From the NCBI GenBank assembly GCA_902598295.1, contig CACKBA010000007.1:1-54274 (forward strand): DNA of 54,274 nt, given 5' to 3'. The notes beneath the pieces were generated by a model that did not search any database, was not told the DNA's origin, and saw nothing but the letters and a program-made list of their open reading frames with translations. Both the position numbers and the translations under genes were made by a program. This stretch comes from an uncultured Bacteroidota bacterium. Lineage in GTDB: Bacteria > Bacteroidota > Bacteroidia > Flavobacteriales > Flavobacteriaceae. Of this stretch, positions 42,898 to 52,842 are shown in pieces. Every line of letters starts with the position of its first letter. The first letter of the stretch is position 1.

Positions 42898-43601
42898 TGA
42901 ATGAAACTTTTAATTCTTCTTACAGTTTTCGAGGAAACAAACCAAAGAAGAAATCCACTCATGACTGTTATTAATCCTAGTAGTGAAAAAGCCCTCAATA
43001 TTTTATTGTTGAAATCATCACGACCTTCATAGTCCATCGTGTGAGTCATCCATAAAAAGTCAAACCATCTCCAATCTCTGTGTCTGACAGTTTGAAATCT
43101 ACCATCAACAGTTGATACATATGCTTTTAAATTATCTTTTGTATTATAAGAAATTACATATGCTGGTAGAAGCCTTTCTCTGTATTCATGATGAGGTCCA
43201 GTTTCGGAAATTTTTTCAACATAACTAACCTTTAAATCTTCCCTAATATATTTGTTAGCAATTTTGACAGCTTCCTCCTCATTAATTTCATTTTTTCTTT
43301 TTCCATCAATTGCGCTGTATAAAATTTTATTATTTATAAAGTAATATGGTTTATTGTCAATTTCTCTTAATTCTAAAAATTTTATTGGGGTTTTTAACTC
43401 AAGCATGCTTGGGCTAATCAGTTCAGAGAATTCACTGTGATTTACATCGATTTTTTTAAACTGATCACCATGAATTTCATCAAGATTCGTCCAACTAAAA
43501 TACAATCCGCTAACTGTCCAAAAAAGAAATTGAATCCCTAAAAATAAACCCAAATATCTGTGAGTTTTTCTAATGTTGAGTGATATTTTTCTACTAGCCA
43601 T
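42894..43601 (-). CDS. PepSY-associated membrane protein
   Basis: A 235-residue protein. TM1 (~17-37) follows the typical RKTHRYLGLFLG. An extracytoplasmic PepSY-like region (~45-195; EEAVKIANKYI and YVISYNTKD) comes next, then a second membrane segment (~207-227) and a basic tail. WRWFDFLWMTHTMDYEGRDDFN is the usual run into the last helix. Members are linked to iron or flavin reduction, or to siderophore uptake. Cotranscribed with the SGNH gene. Confidence 0.85.
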   Translation of the reverse strand: MASRKISLNIRKTHRYLGLFLGIQFLFWTVSGLYFSWTNLDEIHGDQFKKIDVNHSEFSELISPSMLELKTPIKFLELREIDNKPYYFINNKILYSAIDGKRKNEINEEEAVKIANKYIREDLKVSYVEKISETGPHHEYRERLLPAYVISYNTKDNLKAYVSTVDGRFQTVRHRDWRWFDFLWMTHTMDYEGRDDFNNKILRAFSLLGLITVMSGFLLWFVSSKTVRRIKSFIQ

Positions 43602-43707
43602 AACAACAATTATTTGATAGAATCAAAATTATTAAATGTTATCTCAAAATTTAACCATCTTTCGTACTTTTTTCCGAATAAAATTTTATAAATTAAAAAC
43701 AAAAAAA

Positions 43708-44214
43708 ATGAACAAAAACCTTACAATTCTAATAGTTTTCCTTTTGATAGGATGCTCTAACACAAACACCATTAAAATTGGTTATGAACAAGATGAAGAA
43801 AATATCGTTGATATAAATTCTGGAGACGTTGAATCTACAAACGTCATAAAAAAATATTTTGATGCTTACAATGCTAGGGATTATGAAACAATCCAAAGTT
43901 TAGAGCATGATGATGTAACTTTTTACGGACCTAATGGAGAATTAGTAGTTGGTATTGAGGAGCACTACAAGCTTTCCAAAGAATTTTTGACTGCTTATCC
44001 TAATACTCAGTGGACAATTAATTGGTCTGTTTCGACTGATGTGATATTTGATGAAAGGCCTGTTGAGAATTGGGTAACAACAGGACTTTCCATATCTTTT
44101 GGTGATGACTCGATGAACGATATATCTAGGGTTGTAGATGCCAAAATCATTGACGGTAAAATGAAAACTGTTTATATATATCAACGTCAGTTAAATGAGT
44201 CAGAAATAGAATAA
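43708..44214 (+). CDS. SnoaL/NTF2-like lipoprotein
   Basis: A 168-residue protein with lipobox LLIGC (Cys16) and an NTF2/SnoaL-like fold. It shows VIKKYFDAYNARDYETIQSLEHDDVTFYGPNG in the N-terminal helix and strand, then the later strands ending IYQRQL. Start set at ATG 43708, as the longer frame lacks a usable signal. Five bp before the symporter gene, so probably one operon. Ligand unknown. Confidence 0.8.
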   Translation: MNKNLTILIVFLLIGCSNTNTIKIGYEQDEENIVDINSGDVESTNVIKKYFDAYNARDYETIQSLEHDDVTFYGPNGELVVGIEEHYKLSKEFLTAYPNTQWTINWSVSTDVIFDERPVENWVTTGLSISFGDDSMNDISRVVDAKIIDGKMKTVYIYQRQLNESEIE

Positions 44215-44219
44215 AGTTT

Positions 44220-45908
44220 ATGGATTTTTCAACAATAGATATTGTAGTTTTTTCATTATATGCAATTTTGATCCTGTCAATTGGATTGTATGTTTCTAGA
44301 CAGAAAGAAGGCAAATCAAAAAGTGCAGAGGATTATTTTTTGGCTGGCAAATCCCTACCCTGGTGGGCAATTGGGGCATCTTTAATTGCCGCTAATATTT
44401 CTGCCGAGCAGTTCATAGGAATGTCGGGTTCAGGATTTGCACTGGGATTGGCAATTGCTTCTTATGAGTGGATGGCTGCAATAACTCTACTGGTTGTCGG
44501 AAAATTCTTTCTGCCCATTTTTATCGAAAAAGGATTGTATACAATTCCTGAATTTATTGAAAAAAGATATAGTTCAAATCTTAAGACAATACTCGCTGTT
44601 TTCTGGATTGCTTTATTTGTGTTTGTTAACTTAACAACCGTCTTGTTTTTAGGTGGAAAAGCTTTGGATACAATTATTGGCAGTGGAGATGGAAGCATAT
44701 TATTAACTAGCATTGTAGGGTTAGCACTCTTTGCAGCTGCATACTCATTATGGGGCGGTTTGGCTGCTGTTGCTTGGACAGATGTCGTTCAAGTTGTACT
44801 ACTAATATTTGGTGGTTTACTAATGACTTATTTTGCATTATCTAATGTTACTGATTCAGGTAGTTTTGTGGATGGTTTAAAATACATATACGACAAAGCA
44901 CCTGAAAGATTTTCAATGATATTATCTAAAGGAGAAATCATAACCCCAAACGGTAGAGATGCTTGGTGGGATTTACCTGGTTTAGCAGTTTTAATTGGTG
45001 GAATGTGGGTTGCAAATTTGTATTACTGGGGTTTTAACCAATATATAATACAAAGGACTTTAGCTGCAAAAAGTTTGGAGGAGGGTCAAAAAGGAATTGT
45101 ATTCGCAGCATTCTTGAAATTGATTATTCCTTTGATTGTTGTATTACCTGGAATAATAGCATATGTGATGAACCTTGATCCTGAAACAGGTCAACTAAAT
45201 ATGGCGCTTTTAAGTAATGAGGGTTTTTTAGGTACAGCAGGAAATATTGCAAATGACAATGCTGCCCCATGGTTAATTAAAAACTTTATTCCTGTAGGGC
45301 TCAAGGGGTTGATTCTAGCTGCATTGGCTGCTGCAATTGTTTCATCGTTAGCATCTATGATTAATTCAACATCCACAATATTTACCATGGATATATATAA
45401 GTCAACAATTAATAAAAAAGCGGACGATAAACAAATGGTTAAGGTAGGTAGATTAACAGGCTTAGTTGCTTTAATAATCGCAATGATTCTTGCCCCTCAG
45501 CTTGGAAGTTTAGGGCAGGTATTCCAATTCATTCAAGAATATACAGGTGTTGTTAGCCCAGGAATTCTAGCTGTATTTTTAATGGGTTTATTTTATAAAA
45601 AAGCAACAAATAATGCAGCGATATGGGGAGTTATTTTGTCTATTCCAATTGCAATGTATTTTAAAGTTGCACCTAACGGATGGAGTGATGCATCCATTTT
45701 TGTAAATATTCCATTTATGAATCAGATGTTGGTTACTTGTATTGGTACTTTATTAATTATTGCATTAATAAGTTACTTTGAGGGAAATGAAGATGATCCA
45801 AAGGGAATTGTATTGACTAAAAAGCTTTTTGCAACAAGTTCCGCATTTAACTTAGCAGCCTTCGGTGTTATGTTGATTACAGCCATGTTATATGCTATTT
45901 TCTGGTAA
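44220..45908 (+). CDS. Na+/sugar symporter, SSS family (vSGLT-like)
   Basis: A 562-residue transporter with about 14 membrane segments. ISAEQFIGMSGSGFALGLAI, ASYEWMAAITLLVVGK and IEKGLYTIPEFIEKRY closely follow Vibrio vSGLT, the Na+/galactose symporter. ALAAAIVSSLASMINSTSTI is the sodium-site helix 8 region. Sugar import is therefore likely, though the exact sugar is not certain. It sits between the SnoaL lipoprotein and the S9 peptidase. Confidence 0.93.
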   Translation: MDFSTIDIVVFSLYAILILSIGLYVSRQKEGKSKSAEDYFLAGKSLPWWAIGASLIAANISAEQFIGMSGSGFALGLAIASYEWMAAITLLVVGKFFLPIFIEKGLYTIPEFIEKRYSSNLKTILAVFWIALFVFVNLTTVLFLGGKALDTIIGSGDGSILLTSIVGLALFAAAYSLWGGLAAVAWTDVVQVVLLIFGGLLMTYFALSNVTDSGSFVDGLKYIYDKAPERFSMILSKGEIITPNGRDAWWDLPGLAVLIGGMWVANLYYWGFNQYIIQRTLAAKSLEEGQKGIVFAAFLKLIIPLIVVLPGIIAYVMNLDPETGQLNMALLSNEGFLGTAGNIANDNAAPWLIKNFIPVGLKGLILAALAAAIVSSLASMINSTSTIFTMDIYKSTINKKADDKQMVKVGRLTGLVALIIAMILAPQLGSLGQVFQFIQEYTGVVSPGILAVFLMGLFYKKATNNAAIWGVILSIPIAMYFKVAPNGWSDASIFVNIPFMNQMLVTCIGTLLIIALISYFEGNEDDPKGIVLTKKLFATSSAFNLAAFGVMLITAMLYAIFW

Positions 45909-45939
45909 ATAGAAATTGAATAACTCTTAATATAAAAAT

Positions 45940-48390
45940 ATGTTTAAAAAATCTATATTTCAATTCATACTGTTTTTCTCTTTAATATCAAACGGTCAGG
46001 ATTTGCATCCAAAACCTAATTACGATCTTGCTACAAGATTTTCAACTAAAAATATTGCCAAGATGGTTCATTCAACTAGTGTTTATCCAAATTGGTTAAA
46101 AACTGGCAATCGTTTCTGGTATCAATACAAAACAACTGATGGGTCAAAGTACTATTTAGTAGATGCAGATAAAAGATTGAGAAAGCAATTATTTGATAAT
46201 GATAAAATGGCCTCTTGGTTAACAGAAATCACCAAGGACCCTTATGATGGTAAACACCTGCCAAGATTTAATTTTAAATTTTCTGAAGATGGAAAATCAT
46301 TTCAGTTTAGGGTCAAATCTGAAGAGTTAGTTATTAGCGAGAAAGACTCGTCAAAAAAAGAAAAAAAAGAATATTTATTTGAATATAAAATTGGAGGTAA
46401 TTCTTTAAAGGTTCTTAATAATGAAAAGAAAAAAGAAGAGAAGTGGAAAAAATGGGCAAACATTTCACCGGATAGTACAATCGTAGTTTTTTCAAAAAAC
46501 TATAATTTGTTTTGGATGGATAAAAAGAATTTTTTGAAAGCTGTTGAGAATGAAAATGACTCAACAATAGTAGAAAACCAATGGACAGAAGATGGAGAAA
46601 AGTATTTTGATTATGGAACTGGATCAAGATGGGACTCGGGACAAGAAGACAAGTCAGAAAGAAAAAGAGTTAATATCTCATGGTCTCATGATTCCCAAAG
46701 TTTTGTATACAAAAAAGTTGATAACAGAAAAATTGATGATTTATGGGTTCTAAATTCTCTTGGAAAAAGACCTAAACTAGAGACTTATAAATATCACATG
46801 GCCGGAGAGCAAGAATATCCCAAATCAAATCTTTTAGTATTTAATGTGAATTCAAAAGATATTAATGAAATTGTTCTAGATACTGCTGCCCAAAAAGATA
46901 TTTATCTGTTTAATCACATTAGAAAAAAATCTGAAATGGCAGATGATTTCAAACCTACTATGATTCTTTCAAAAAAAGGAGATATATATTTCCAAATCAT
47001 AAGCAGGGACAAGAAGCAGCTTGACACATATGTTGCAAAAAAAGGAGATTACACCCCACAGTTATTAATTACAGAAAAAACCAATACCTATCATGACATC
47101 TACAATAGAAAACCGATAAAACTTATAAAGAATGAATCAGAAATTATTTACTGGTCAGAGAGGGATGGATGGGGTCACCTGTACAGATACAACTCAAGTG
47201 GAAAATTAATAAATAGACTAACTAGTGGTCCTTTTCATGTAGAGAATGTGGTTCATTTCGATTCAAAAAATGACAAAGTCTTTTTTTCGGCACACGGTTT
47301 TAATAAAAATCTCGATCCATATTATGAGTTTGTGTATAGTGTTAGTATAAATGGATCTAATTTAAAGGAGTTGAATTCTGGTAATTTTAATAATACAAGT
47401 TACTTTGGAGATAACAGTTTTTTTGTCAATAATTACTCTAGAGTAAATACAACCCCAAAATCTGAACTAAGAGATGCAAATGGTAATGTAATCCTAAGTT
47501 TAGAGACCGCAGATCTTTCTGCTTTGTTTGATGCTGGTTACAAATTCCCGGAGCCATTTAAGGCTAAGGCAAATGATGGCATTACTGATATCTATGGTGT
47601 TATGTATAAACCTTTTGATTTCGATTCAACAAAAAAATATCCATTGATTGAATATGTATACCCAGGTCCTCAAACTGAGCAAGTTGACAAATCTTTTGTG
47701 GCTAATTACAGATGGACTAGAAAGGATAGATTGGCACAAATAGGTTTTATTGTTGTTACCCTAGGTAATAGGGGAGGTCATCCCGATAGATCTAAATGGT
47801 ACCATAATTATGGTTATGGAAATTTAAGAGATTATGGCTTAGCAGATAAAAAATACGTTGCTGAACAACTTGCAGCAAGGCACGACTTTATTGATATAAA
47901 TAAAGTTGGAATTTTTGGTCACTCAGGAGGAGGTTTTATGTCAACTGCTGCAATGTTAGTTTACCCTGACTTTTTCAAGGTTGCTGTATCATCAGCTGGA
48001 AATCATGACAACTCAATTTATAATAGTTGGTGGAGTGAAAGTCATCATGGAATTCAAAAAGATGAAAATGAAAATGGAGAGGTTGATTATAAATATGAAA
48101 TAGATACCAATCAAGAACTCGCTAAAAATTTGAAAGGACATTTGTTACTGGTAACCGGTGATATGGACAATAACGTACACCCCGCTGCTACAATGAGGGT
48201 TGTTGATGCTCTGATTAAAGAAAATAAAAGGTTTTCGTTTATGATTTTACCTGGTCAACGTCACGGATTTGGAAGTATGAGTGAGTATTTTTTCTGGCTT
48301 AAAGCAGATTATTTTAGCAAACATTTGCTAGGAAAAGATGATTTTTCTGTAGACATGAATACCATTAATCAAGATATTCCACAGAATTAG
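45940..48390 (+). CDS. Exported S9 (dipeptidyl peptidase IV-like) peptidase
   Basis: An 816-residue exported serine peptidase with signal peptide (FQFILFFSLISNGQ). An N-terminal DPP-IV beta-propeller (~50-540) precedes an alpha/beta hydrolase domain. The catalytic residues are Ser in GHSGGGFMS, Asp in GDMDNNVHP and His in GQRHGFG. The domain cuts dipeptides from peptide N-termini and suits a peptide-scavenging marine bacterium. The 3' end overlaps the convergent esterase gene by 4 bp. Confidence 0.93.
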   Translation: MFKKSIFQFILFFSLISNGQDLHPKPNYDLATRFSTKNIAKMVHSTSVYPNWLKTGNRFWYQYKTTDGSKYYLVDADKRLRKQLFDNDKMASWLTEITKDPYDGKHLPRFNFKFSEDGKSFQFRVKSEELVISEKDSSKKEKKEYLFEYKIGGNSLKVLNNEKKKEEKWKKWANISPDSTIVVFSKNYNLFWMDKKNFLKAVENENDSTIVENQWTEDGEKYFDYGTGSRWDSGQEDKSERKRVNISWSHDSQSFVYKKVDNRKIDDLWVLNSLGKRPKLETYKYHMAGEQEYPKSNLLVFNVNSKDINEIVLDTAAQKDIYLFNHIRKKSEMADDFKPTMILSKKGDIYFQIISRDKKQLDTYVAKKGDYTPQLLITEKTNTYHDIYNRKPIKLIKNESEIIYWSERDGWGHLYRYNSSGKLINRLTSGPFHVENVVHFDSKNDKVFFSAHGFNKNLDPYYEFVYSVSINGSNLKELNSGNFNNTSYFGDNSFFVNNYSRVNTTPKSELRDANGNVILSLETADLSALFDAGYKFPEPFKAKANDGITDIYGVMYKPFDFDSTKKYPLIEYVYPGPQTEQVDKSFVANYRWTRKDRLAQIGFIVVTLGNRGGHPDRSKWYHNYGYGNLRDYGLADKKYVAEQLAARHDFIDINKVGIFGHSGGGFMSTAAMLVYPDFFKVAVSSAGNHDNSIYNSWWSESHHGIQKDENENGEVDYKYEIDTNQELAKNLKGHLLLVTGDMDNNVHPAATMRVVDALIKENKRFSFMILPGQRHGFGSMSEYFFWLKADYFSKHLLGKDDFSVDMNTINQDIPQN

Positions 48391-49316
48391 TCATTCGTTG
48401 TATAGTTAGATAAGAAATCCCACATTATTTGACCTGGAATTTTACCATTGATGGCATCTCCAAACCATACGTGTCCGCCCTCTTTGCCATATTCTTCATC
48501 AATTTTATAAAGTGTAAAATCAGTATTCCCATTCCCACCACTGTATTCAGTTTTTGTACCGACCCCTCCATTAAGTTGGGTGATTGTCTCGCTTGACTGA
48601 GGAATATTATTATGGTTCAACCAAAAATTTACAACATAAGGAACAGAGTCAAAATCAAATTCTCCATTGAAGGGAATTGAATCATCATAAGTTCCATGAA
48701 AGTGAATCACAGACGTATACTCATTAGAATTACAACTGTCATCTGGCAGCATTATACCAGACATAATTCCTATTGCTGCAATTTTGGTTGGTCTTTTGCA
48801 AGCGAGTCCGTATGCCATCATTCCACCGTTCGAGAACCCAACGGCATAAACTCTAGTTAGATCAATATTATATGTTTTATCAATATCTTCAATTAACTTT
48901 TCTGTAAAAAACAAATCATTATCATTAATATTTGTGCTGCTATTATCTCCAGGGTCCCATTCAGCAGCACCCTTTACCCTTATCACTCCTTGAGGATAAA
49001 CAACAATAAATTTTCCTGATTCAGAGACATTATGAAATTGATAAAAATCACCAGTAGAATCAGCGTAGGCTTGAGCATCACCACCATTTCCATGAAAATT
49101 AATTATAAGTGGGGTAGGATTTTCATGGTTATAAGAATTTGGAACATATTGAACATATGATCTGGTAACACCGTTATGTTCAACTGTTTGGTTTGTTTTA
49201 CCCAATTCAATTTGAACTTCCTCTGCTGAATCAAGTTCATTTGAGTCAGAGTTTTCATTTTCGCAGGAAAACAGTGTAAAAATAAATAATGTGATTATTG
49301 AAAACTGGATTTTCAT
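48387..49316 (-). CDS. PHB depolymerase/feruloyl-esterase-like lipoprotein
   Basis: A 309-residue lipoprotein (lipobox LFSC, Cys18) with an alpha/beta hydrolase of the LpqC type. Oxyanion region INFHGNGGDAQ, catalytic Ser in GFSNGGMMAYGLAC, Asp region FHGTYDDSIPFNG and His in GGHVWFGD. Likely substrates are esters of plant or algal polymers; true PHB cleavage is not implied. Overlaps the upstream PLP-enzyme gene by 4 bp. Confidence 0.85.
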   Translation of the reverse strand: MKIQFSIITLFIFTLFSCENENSDSNELDSAEEVQIELGKTNQTVEHNGVTRSYVQYVPNSYNHENPTPLIINFHGNGGDAQAYADSTGDFYQFHNVSESGKFIVVYPQGVIRVKGAAEWDPGDNSSTNINDNDLFFTEKLIEDIDKTYNIDLTRVYAVGFSNGGMMAYGLACKRPTKIAAIGIMSGIMLPDDSCNSNEYTSVIHFHGTYDDSIPFNGEFDFDSVPYVVNFWLNHNNIPQSSETITQLNGGVGTKTEYSGGNGNTDFTLYKIDEEYGKEGGHVWFGDAINGKIPGQIMWDFLSNYTTND

Positions 49317-50551
49317 ATTTTGTCAAGAGCTTGTTTTAAATCATTTATAATATCCTCTGCATATTCTATGCCAACACTTAACCTTATAAGACCTTCAGTA
49401 ATTCCGATACTATTTTTTACCTCTTCAGGAACGTCTGAATGGGTCATGGAGTAAGGATGTTGAGCCAAACTTTCATTACTGCCTAAACTAACAGCAAGTT
49501 TGATGAGATTTAATGAATCTAGGAATTTGAAAGCACCCTTTTCGTTTCCTTTTACTGTAAATGCTACCATTGCGCCCCCATGATTGCACTGAGTCTTATA
49601 AATCTGATTTTGACGCTGATTCATATTTTCATCTCCGGGGTAATAAATGCTTTGGACATTTTTATGTGTTTTTAGGAAATCAACAATTTTGATACTATTT
49701 TCAGCTTGATAATTCATTCTTACATGTAATGTTTCAAGACTTCGCGTTAATAACCATGCAGTGTATGGTGCAATCATTCCTCCTAAAAAGGTTCTTAAAT
49801 ATTTTACTTGGGATATAACATCTTTTGAACCCATAACAGCACCTGCGATAACATCGCTATGTCCATTCAAGAACTTAGTTGCGGAATAACACGTTAGATC
49901 TATCCCAAACTCTAGAGGATTTTGCCATATTGGACCCAAGTATGTATTGTCGCAAACAGATATAATTTCACTACCAATTTTTTTGCTTATGGTTTTTTTT
50001 ACATCGTTTACCATTTTTAAATCAATCAGGGTGTTTGTAGGATTGGCAGGGGTTTCTACATATATCATTTTTAGTTTATTCTCTAATCCTGATTGTTTTA
50101 ATTTACTCAAAATATCATCATAATTATGGTCAAAATCAAAAGATATGAGATGAACACCAATTTCTTTTAGGTAGTTATTTACAAAAGTATGCGTACCACC
50201 ATAAGTTGGATTACTTATTAATAGTAAATCACCTGGTTTTAAAAAAGCCAACATAACAGTTGAAATTGCGCTCATCCCACTCACAAAAGCTGCCGCGTCT
50301 TCACTTCCTTCTAATATTGCCAACCTCTCCTCCAATATTTGCATATTGGGGTTATTTAATCTTGAGTAAATTAAACCAAGTTGTTCATTTTTCTTCAACT
50401 TGGATTTAGCATAGGCAACTTCAAAAAACCTTTTGCCCTCAGCAGCATTTTTAAAAACAAACGTTGATGTTTGAAAGATGGGTGGCTTGACAGATCCCTC
50501 ACTCCAGTCAGGGTTGTAGCCATAAGACATCATGTGTGATTCTTTTTTCAC
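49313..50551 (-). CDS. Cys/Met metabolism PLP enzyme (cystathionine gamma-synthase family)
   Basis: A 412-residue PLP fold I enzyme. The Schiff-base Lys is in CYSATKFLNGHSDVIAGAVMG. VETPANPTNTLIDL and EGLIRLSVGIEYAEDII are family signatures, and YSRLNNPN is in the N-terminal part. It could be cystathionine gamma-synthase, a gamma-lyase or an O-acylhomoserine sulfhydrylase; sequence by eye cannot decide. The start is GTG 50551, which keeps the usual MKKE-S/T-Q/H N-terminus; ATG 50533 is the alternative. Confidence 0.88.
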   Translation of the reverse strand: MKKESHMMSYGYNPDWSEGSVKPPIFQTSTFVFKNAAEGKRFFEVAYAKSKLKKNEQLGLIYSRLNNPNMQILEERLAILEGSEDAAAFVSGMSAISTVMLAFLKPGDLLLISNPTYGGTHTFVNNYLKEIGVHLISFDFDHNYDDILSKLKQSGLENKLKMIYVETPANPTNTLIDLKMVNDVKKTISKKIGSEIISVCDNTYLGPIWQNPLEFGIDLTCYSATKFLNGHSDVIAGAVMGSKDVISQVKYLRTFLGGMIAPYTAWLLTRSLETLHVRMNYQAENSIKIVDFLKTHKNVQSIYYPGDENMNQRQNQIYKTQCNHGGAMVAFTVKGNEKGAFKFLDSLNLIKLAVSLGSNESLAQHPYSMTHSDVPEEVKNSIGITEGLIRLSVGIEYAEDIINDLKQALDKI

Positions 50552-50574
50552 CTCATGAATTTAACGAAATTTTA

Positions 50575-50599
50575 AGTACAACTAACCATTTTTTGTACT
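50575..50599. promoter_or_regulatory. Inverted repeat between divergent genes, possible operator
   Basis: Perfect 7-bp arms AGTACAA (50575-50581) and TTGTACT (50593-50599) separated by 11 bp, in the short gap between the PLP-enzyme gene (minus) and the TonB receptor gene (plus). The size and place fit a dimeric repressor site. The regulator is unknown. Confidence 0.45.
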
Positions 50600-50621
50600 A
50601 TAATTGCTTAGCATTTATTTA

Positions 50622-52838
50622 ATGAAAAAATACTTTAAATATTTTGTCATTTTTTTTCTCCCGTTTTTTGTCTATTCACAAGAATTGATTAGCGGAAAAG
50701 TTTTATTTAAATCGGACAATTTAGATTATCCAATAGAGGGAGCAAATATTTACTGGTTAAATTCCAGTCAGGGCACCGTTACCAATCAGGAGGGAGAATT
50801 TTCAATTGAAAAAACAGTAAATAATAGCAAACTTATAATTAGCTACATAGGTTTTCTAAATGATACAATTCAAGTTAATCAGCAAAAGTATTTTAATCAC
50901 TACATGACTGTGGATGACAACGATTTGGATGAAGTTACAGTCACAAAGAAAAAAAACCCTACTCAAAGAATATACTCAATGGCTCAAAATGTAGTTTTGA
51001 TAAGTGAGCAAGAACTACTAAAAGCAGCCTGCTGTAATCTTTCTGAAAGTTTTGAAACAAACCCAGCAGTTGATGTAAATCACTCGGATGCTCTAACAGG
51101 TTCTAAAAAAATAGAAATGCTTGGTTTGAAAAGTCCTTACATATTAATTACTGAAGAAAATATACCAATGGTTCGAGGTGCATCTCAAGCATTTGGACTT
51201 TCTTTTACGCCTGGAACGTGGGTAGAAAGTATTCAAGTAACAAAAGGAATGGGTAGTGTTGTTAACGGTTTTGAAAGCATTGCAGGACAAATTAATGCGG
51301 AGTTGAAAAAACCTTTAAACGATATACCATTGTTTCTAAATGGATTTTATGGTTTTGATGGAAGAATAGAAATGAATGCTCATTTGAATGAAAAGGTCAG
51401 TGAAAAGGTAACAACTACTTTTTTCCTTCATCACAATCGTAGGGATAAAAAAAATGATAAGAATAATGATGGATTTTTAGATAAGCCTCTACAAGATCAA
51501 AATAACTTTTTGAATAAATGGCAATATACTGACGCAATAAATGGCATTGTCGGGTTTTTTAATATCAGATATTTAGATGATGAGAAGATATTTGGAATGA
51601 ATAATAATGAATCTAGAAATGTTTGGAATGGTGAAATATCAACAAAAAGGTTTGATTCATCTTTTAAGTTTGGATATGTTAATCCAAATTTACCTTTTCA
51701 AAGTTTAGGAGTTCAATTATCTTACAGTTCTCATGATCAAAATTCAGTTTATGGGTTTAGAAATTATGACATAAATCAAAATAGTTTCTTTTCCAATGTT
51801 GTCTATAATAGTATAATTAGCAACACACAAAATAAAATTAAATTTGGTTTAAACTATACATCAGATTTTTATGATGAAATTTTAAACAGACGTGATGTTG
51901 GTAGAAAAGACAACTCATTTGGTGGTTTTTTTGAATACAGTTTTGACAATTTCAACAACCTAAATTTTGTTGCAGGACTCAGGTACGATAACCATAATAA
52001 CATGGGTTCGTTTTTTACACCTAGGTTTCATTTAAGATATACCCCTATAGATAGATTCACATTCAAAGCTTCTTACGGTCAAGGAAGAAAAATTGCTAAT
52101 ATTTATGCCGAAAATCAACAAATGTTTTATTCCAATAGGTCAGTAGAAATCATTGAGAGTGAAACAGGAAATTTGACATATGGCTTAAATCCTGAAAAAG
52201 CAACAAACTATGGTCTTAGCATTGATAAAGGTTTTAATCTTTTTGGTGGTCAGGGTAATTTTATTATAGACTATTTTAAAACCGATTTTGACGATAAAGT
52301 CATTATCGACTTTGAGTATCCAGGAATTATACAAATTTATAATTCAACAGACAAAAAATCTTATTATCAAAGTTTCCAAGCTGAAATCATTTATTCGATA
52401 AATAGATTTAATATGACCACAGCTTATAAAAACTACGACGTTCAAATCTCATACAATGATGGGATTAAATCTAAACCATTGCAACCAAGTGAAATCTTTT
52501 TTCTCAATATTGGATATGAATCTCAAAATAATGATGGAAAATTATGGAAGTACGACTTTACCTTAAATAGAGTGGGGAAACAACGACTCATGAGAAATCC
52601 TAGGGACATTTCAAGTTATACCAATCTGCATACATTCATTAACGCTCAGGTTACAAAAGTTTTCTCTGAAAAGTTTGAACTATATGCAGGAGGAGAAAAC
52701 CTACTTAACTATAAACAAGAAAATCCAATCATTTTTTCAGAGGACCCGTCTAATTCACTTTTTGATGCATCCATTATTCATGGCCCAATTTTTGGAGCAA
52801 TTTTTTACGCAGGATTTCGTTTTAAAGTTTTAAATTAG
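50622..52838 (+). CDS. TonB-dependent outer-membrane receptor, probable metal (copper) uptake
   Basis: A 738-residue receptor. It has a signal peptide (ending FVYSQ) and a CarboxypepD-like N-terminal domain (ISGKVLFKSDNLDYPIEGA to ~100). A plug starts about residue 115, with a Cys-Cys pair (KAACCNLSESFETNP), GLKSPYILIT and the QVTKGMGSVVNGFESIAGQIN end. The 22-strand barrel ends in GFRFKVLN. Cys-Cys in the plug and a metal-binding HMA gene 4 bp downstream suggest copper or another soft metal as substrate. Start at ATG 50622; a TTG at 50604 is unlikely. Confidence 0.9.
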   Translation: MKKYFKYFVIFFLPFFVYSQELISGKVLFKSDNLDYPIEGANIYWLNSSQGTVTNQEGEFSIEKTVNNSKLIISYIGFLNDTIQVNQQKYFNHYMTVDDNDLDEVTVTKKKNPTQRIYSMAQNVVLISEQELLKAACCNLSESFETNPAVDVNHSDALTGSKKIEMLGLKSPYILITEENIPMVRGASQAFGLSFTPGTWVESIQVTKGMGSVVNGFESIAGQINAELKKPLNDIPLFLNGFYGFDGRIEMNAHLNEKVSEKVTTTFFLHHNRRDKKNDKNNDGFLDKPLQDQNNFLNKWQYTDAINGIVGFFNIRYLDDEKIFGMNNNESRNVWNGEISTKRFDSSFKFGYVNPNLPFQSLGVQLSYSSHDQNSVYGFRNYDINQNSFFSNVVYNSIISNTQNKIKFGLNYTSDFYDEILNRRDVGRKDNSFGGFFEYSFDNFNNLNFVAGLRYDNHNNMGSFFTPRFHLRYTPIDRFTFKASYGQGRKIANIYAENQQMFYSNRSVEIIESETGNLTYGLNPEKATNYGLSIDKGFNLFGGQGNFIIDYFKTDFDDKVIIDFEYPGIIQIYNSTDKKSYYQSFQAEIIYSINRFNMTTAYKNYDVQISYNDGIKSKPLQPSEIFFLNIGYESQNNDGKLWKYDFTLNRVGKQRLMRNPRDISSYTNLHTFINAQVTKVFSEKFELYAGGENLLNYKQENPIIFSEDPSNSLFDASIIHGPIFGAIFYAGFRFKVLN

Positions 52839-52842
52839 GCGT

